This document shows, piece after piece, positions 4,598 through 6,047 of a stretch of DNA of 6,047 nucleotides (within the stretch, counting starts at the first letter, position 1; each line of letters opens with the position of its first letter). The DNA comes from Verrucomicrobiota bacterium (GTDB taxonomy: Bacteria; Verrucomicrobiota; Kiritimatiellia; Kiritimatiellales; Tichowtungiaceae). The notes beneath the pieces are model-generated. The model saw only the letters and a program-made list of their open reading frames with translations. It was not told the origin of the DNA and did no database searches. Where the stretch lies: the NCBI GenBank assembly GCA_030619095.1, contig JAUXCB010000099.1:1-6047 (forward strand), read 5' to 3'. Position numbers and translations under genes: made by a program.

Positions 4598-6004
4598 ATG
4601 AATAGATTCGAAAAGCTAGCGATAGGTGCCATCGTAATGGCTGTGTGTGTATCCACAGCCCTCTACGGCGTGTGGGAAGATAAAGTCTGGCTGTTCGCTC
4701 CGCTGGTAATGCTGATATATGTCGCAACGGCTTTATGGACCGTTGCTGCGTGTCGGAGTAGGGGCGTATCGGGGTGTCGGGGTGAAGAAACTCTCCAGAA
4801 CTCCCATACTCCCATACTCCCATACTCCCAAATTCCGCCGGGAGGCGGAATGCTCCTCCTCTTCTGGCTCTACAGCGCGGTGATGACCCCCCTTTCCGTT
4901 CTGCCTTATGAGGCGAAGATCAGCACCCTGCGCATCGGTGTTTATATCGGTCTCTATTGGGCAACCGCGAATATCCTTTCCCGCTTTTCACGGCGAAAGG
5001 CTGTGTGGATGACCGTTTTCGGGTTCCTGATCCTGATCGCACTCTACAGTCTGGTGCAGCACAAGGTCGCTCCGAACCTGATTTTTGGAGTGGAGCGTTA
5101 TGCCGGAGCGTATTGGAGGAACGGTCGCTTGGGCGGGACGTATCAGTGCCCCAACCATATCGCCCACCTGTTCCAGATGTGGATCCCGTTCTGCCTGATG
5201 TTCCTTTTCCTTCCGCAGTTCGGATGGTTTTGGCGAATCTGTTTTGGCTATGCACTGCCGCTGTTTGCGATCCTTATTTATCAAACCCAATCCCGTGCCG
5301 GTCTGCTTGGCCTCGTGGCTTCGCTCGCAACAACTGCTTTTTTACTGATGTTGCGAAAAAGTCGGAGGCTGTTCTATATCGCTCTTCTGGCCGTGCCGCT
5401 TCTTGGAGCGGGGGCTGTTGGCGGGCTCTGGCTTGCTTCTTCCATGTTTCGTGATCGGATGCAGCCAGTCGTCGAGGTGGCTTCAAAATTCATCGCCGGG
5501 GATGTTGAAGAAGCGATTTCTATAGATTTCCGCCCCAAGACCTGGGCGGATGGAATGGTGATGTTTGCAGATCGTCCGGTGACCGGTTTCGGGCCGGGTA
5601 GCTACGAGCTGGTTTTCCCCGAATATCGCCAGCGGGTCTTTGCAAACCGGATGCTGACGGTGCATCCACACAATGAAGTTGTGGAGTTGCTGACGGAATA
5701 CGGGGTGATCGGAGCCCTCCTGATTCTCGGAGTGCTCATCAGCTTCTGTGTGCCGATGATCCGCTTGATCAAAACCTCGGATCGTGCAACCCACGCGCTT
5801 CCTGCCATCGCCATCTTAGCCGTTTTGGCCGGAACCGCCGTGCACGGCTTCTTCGATTTCGAGCTTCGAATCTTTCCCAATGCACTCATGCTGGCTCTGC
5901 TCGCCGGCTGCGCCGCCGCCCCGCTTTGTGGCGGACGACAGAGAACGGACGACAGAGGGCGGAAGGCAGGGGCTGACGGTAGAAGACAGAGGACGGAAGA
6001 CTGA
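4598..6004 (+). CDS. O-antigen ligase / Wzy-like polysaccharide polymerase (Wzy_C family membrane protein)
   Basis: Polytopic inner-membrane protein of 468 residues, a normal length, that joins or polymerises undecaprenyl-linked glycan. Hydrophobic segments lie near 6-24, 29-51, 84-101, 107-126, 135-152, 188-205, 212-228, 234-251, 258-280, 365-387 and 400-420, with another near 427-441. TQSRAGLLGL (230-239) and the long periplasmic loop with RPKTWADG (312-319) and VHPHNEVVELLTEYGVIGAL (355-374) are the ligase/Wzy_C signatures; the HPHNE segment (356-360) carries the conserved His. Ligase and polymerase cannot be separated by sequence alone. Two oddities stand out. Residues about 52-85, between membrane segments 2 and 3, are encoded by octamer arrays and a hairpin. 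The last 23 or so residues (446-468, rich in G, R and D) are encoded by a 14-base tandem repeat. ATG 4598 has no Shine-Dalgarno and begins at the first predicted membrane helix. Confidence 0.88.
   Translation: MNRFEKLAIGAIVMAVCVSTALYGVWEDKVWLFAPLVMLIYVATALWTVAACRSRGVSGCRGEETLQNSHTPILPYSQIPPGGGMLLLFWLYSAVMTPLSVLPYEAKISTLRIGVYIGLYWATANILSRFSRRKAVWMTVFGFLILIALYSLVQHKVAPNLIFGVERYAGAYWRNGRLGGTYQCPNHIAHLFQMWIPFCLMFLFLPQFGWFWRICFGYALPLFAILIYQTQSRAGLLGLVASLATTAFLLMLRKSRRLFYIALLAVPLLGAGAVGGLWLASSMFRDRMQPVVEVASKFIAGDVEEAISIDFRPKTWADGMVMFADRPVTGFGPGSYELVFPEYRQRVFANRMLTVHPHNEVVELLTEYGVIGALLILGVLISFCVPMIRLIKTSDRATHALPAIAILAVLAGTAVHGFFDFELRIFPNALMLALLAGCAAAPLCGGRQRTDDRGRKAGADGRRQRTED
4750..4784. repeat. 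Octamer array inside the ligase gene (G-rich on +)
   Basis: Period-8 units run GTGTCGGA, GTAGGGGC, GTATCGGG, GTGTCGGG, then a partial GTG, starting at 4750. They are translated in frame as part of CRSRGVSGCRG in the ligase. The cysteine- and arginine-rich peptide has no resemblance to the surrounding membrane protein. Confidence 0.8.
4800..4831. repeat. Octamer array inside the ligase gene (ACTCCCAT x4, C-rich on +)
   Basis: ACTCCCAT occurs at 4800, 4808 and 4816, followed by ACTCCCAA at 4824. The unit is identical to one in the right array at 4578-4585 outside the gene. It faces the G-rich array at 4750-4784 across a 15-base spacer, so the pair has the same left-G, right-C polarity as the arrays around the four-helix gene. 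It is translated as SHTPILPYSQ. Confidence 0.9.
4832..4851. repeat. Perfect 8-bp hairpin within the ligase coding sequence
   Basis: ATTCCGCC (4832-4839) and GGCGGAAT (4844-4851) are perfect inverted repeats with loop GGGA. The hairpin directly abuts the octamer array and encodes IPPGGGM. It resembles REP-type palindromes and would form a stable mRNA stem inside the coding region. Confidence 0.75.
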
Positions 6005-6047
6005 GGACGGAAGACTGAGGGCGGAAGACAGAGGACGGAAGACAGAG
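5932..6047. repeat. 14-base tandem array (CGGAAGACAGAGGA-like), truncated by window end
   Basis: Units begin CGGA or CGGT at 5932, 5946, 5960, 5977, 5994, 6008, 6022 and 6036. Most are 14 bases; the third and fourth are 17. The best-conserved form is CGGAAGACAGAGGA, with CTGAGG variants. The array encodes the ligase C-terminal tail and supplies its TGA stop (6002-6004) inside the fifth unit. It is purine-rich on the + strand and still running at base 6047, so its full length is unknown. Confidence 0.9.

Noticed and set aside
5932..6047. CRISPR array
   Set aside because: The units are directly adjacent 14-mers with no unique spacers; this is a simple tandem array.

Overview
The window looks like part of a surface-polysaccharide (O-antigen or exopolysaccharide) locus from a diderm bacterium, colonised by small repeat-bounded elements. 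It holds a 5'-truncated sugar-nucleotide aminotransferase, a WbaP-like polyprenyl-phosphate sugar-1-phosphate transferase and an O-antigen ligase/polymerase-like membrane protein, all on the + strand. Moderate GC, many short intergenic tandem repeats, and the combination of a DUF4143 ATPase, a 23S-IVP-type four-helix protein and a mini GIY-YIG protein suggest a Kiritimatiellota/Verrucomicrobiota-like or similar environmental lineage. No rRNA or marker gene is present, so the taxonomy is only a guess.

Layout: 1-843, DegT/DnrJ/EryC1/StrS aminotransferase, start outside the window. 844-1105, gene-free spacer with a nested inverted-repeat element that includes two copies of an 8-base unit facing an opposed pair. 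1106-2329, AAA_14/DUF4143 ATPase. 2329-3729, WbaP-like phosphoglycosyl transferase overlapping the ATPase stop codon by one base. 3722-3747, hairpin over that stop. 3751-4585, a compact unit in which a four-helix-bundle gene lies between G-rich octamer arrays on the left and inversely oriented C-rich octamer arrays on the right. The four-helix gene is itself split by a roughly 312-base insert carrying an 81-residue GIY-YIG protein. 4598-6004, O-antigen ligase-like protein. It contains a roughly 100-base block of octamer arrays plus a perfect hairpin, all in frame, and its C-terminal tail runs into a 14-base tandem array that continues past the window end.

How the genes fit: the aminotransferase probably makes an amino-sugar nucleotide, the WbaP-like enzyme loads the first sugar phosphate onto undecaprenyl phosphate, and the ligase-like protein polymerises the glycan or transfers it to its acceptor. 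The ATPase and the four-helix/GIY-YIG unit have no evident role in glycan synthesis and look like insertions.

The most interesting pattern is that short tandem arrays with an 8-base period occur as opposed pairs at three places. One pair flanks a four-helix gene, one lies inside a coding sequence without cargo, and one is intergenic without cargo. A fourth array of 14-base period starts at the right edge. This suggests a family of small mobile units that use four-helix proteins as cargo, with the GIY-YIG insert nested inside one of them.
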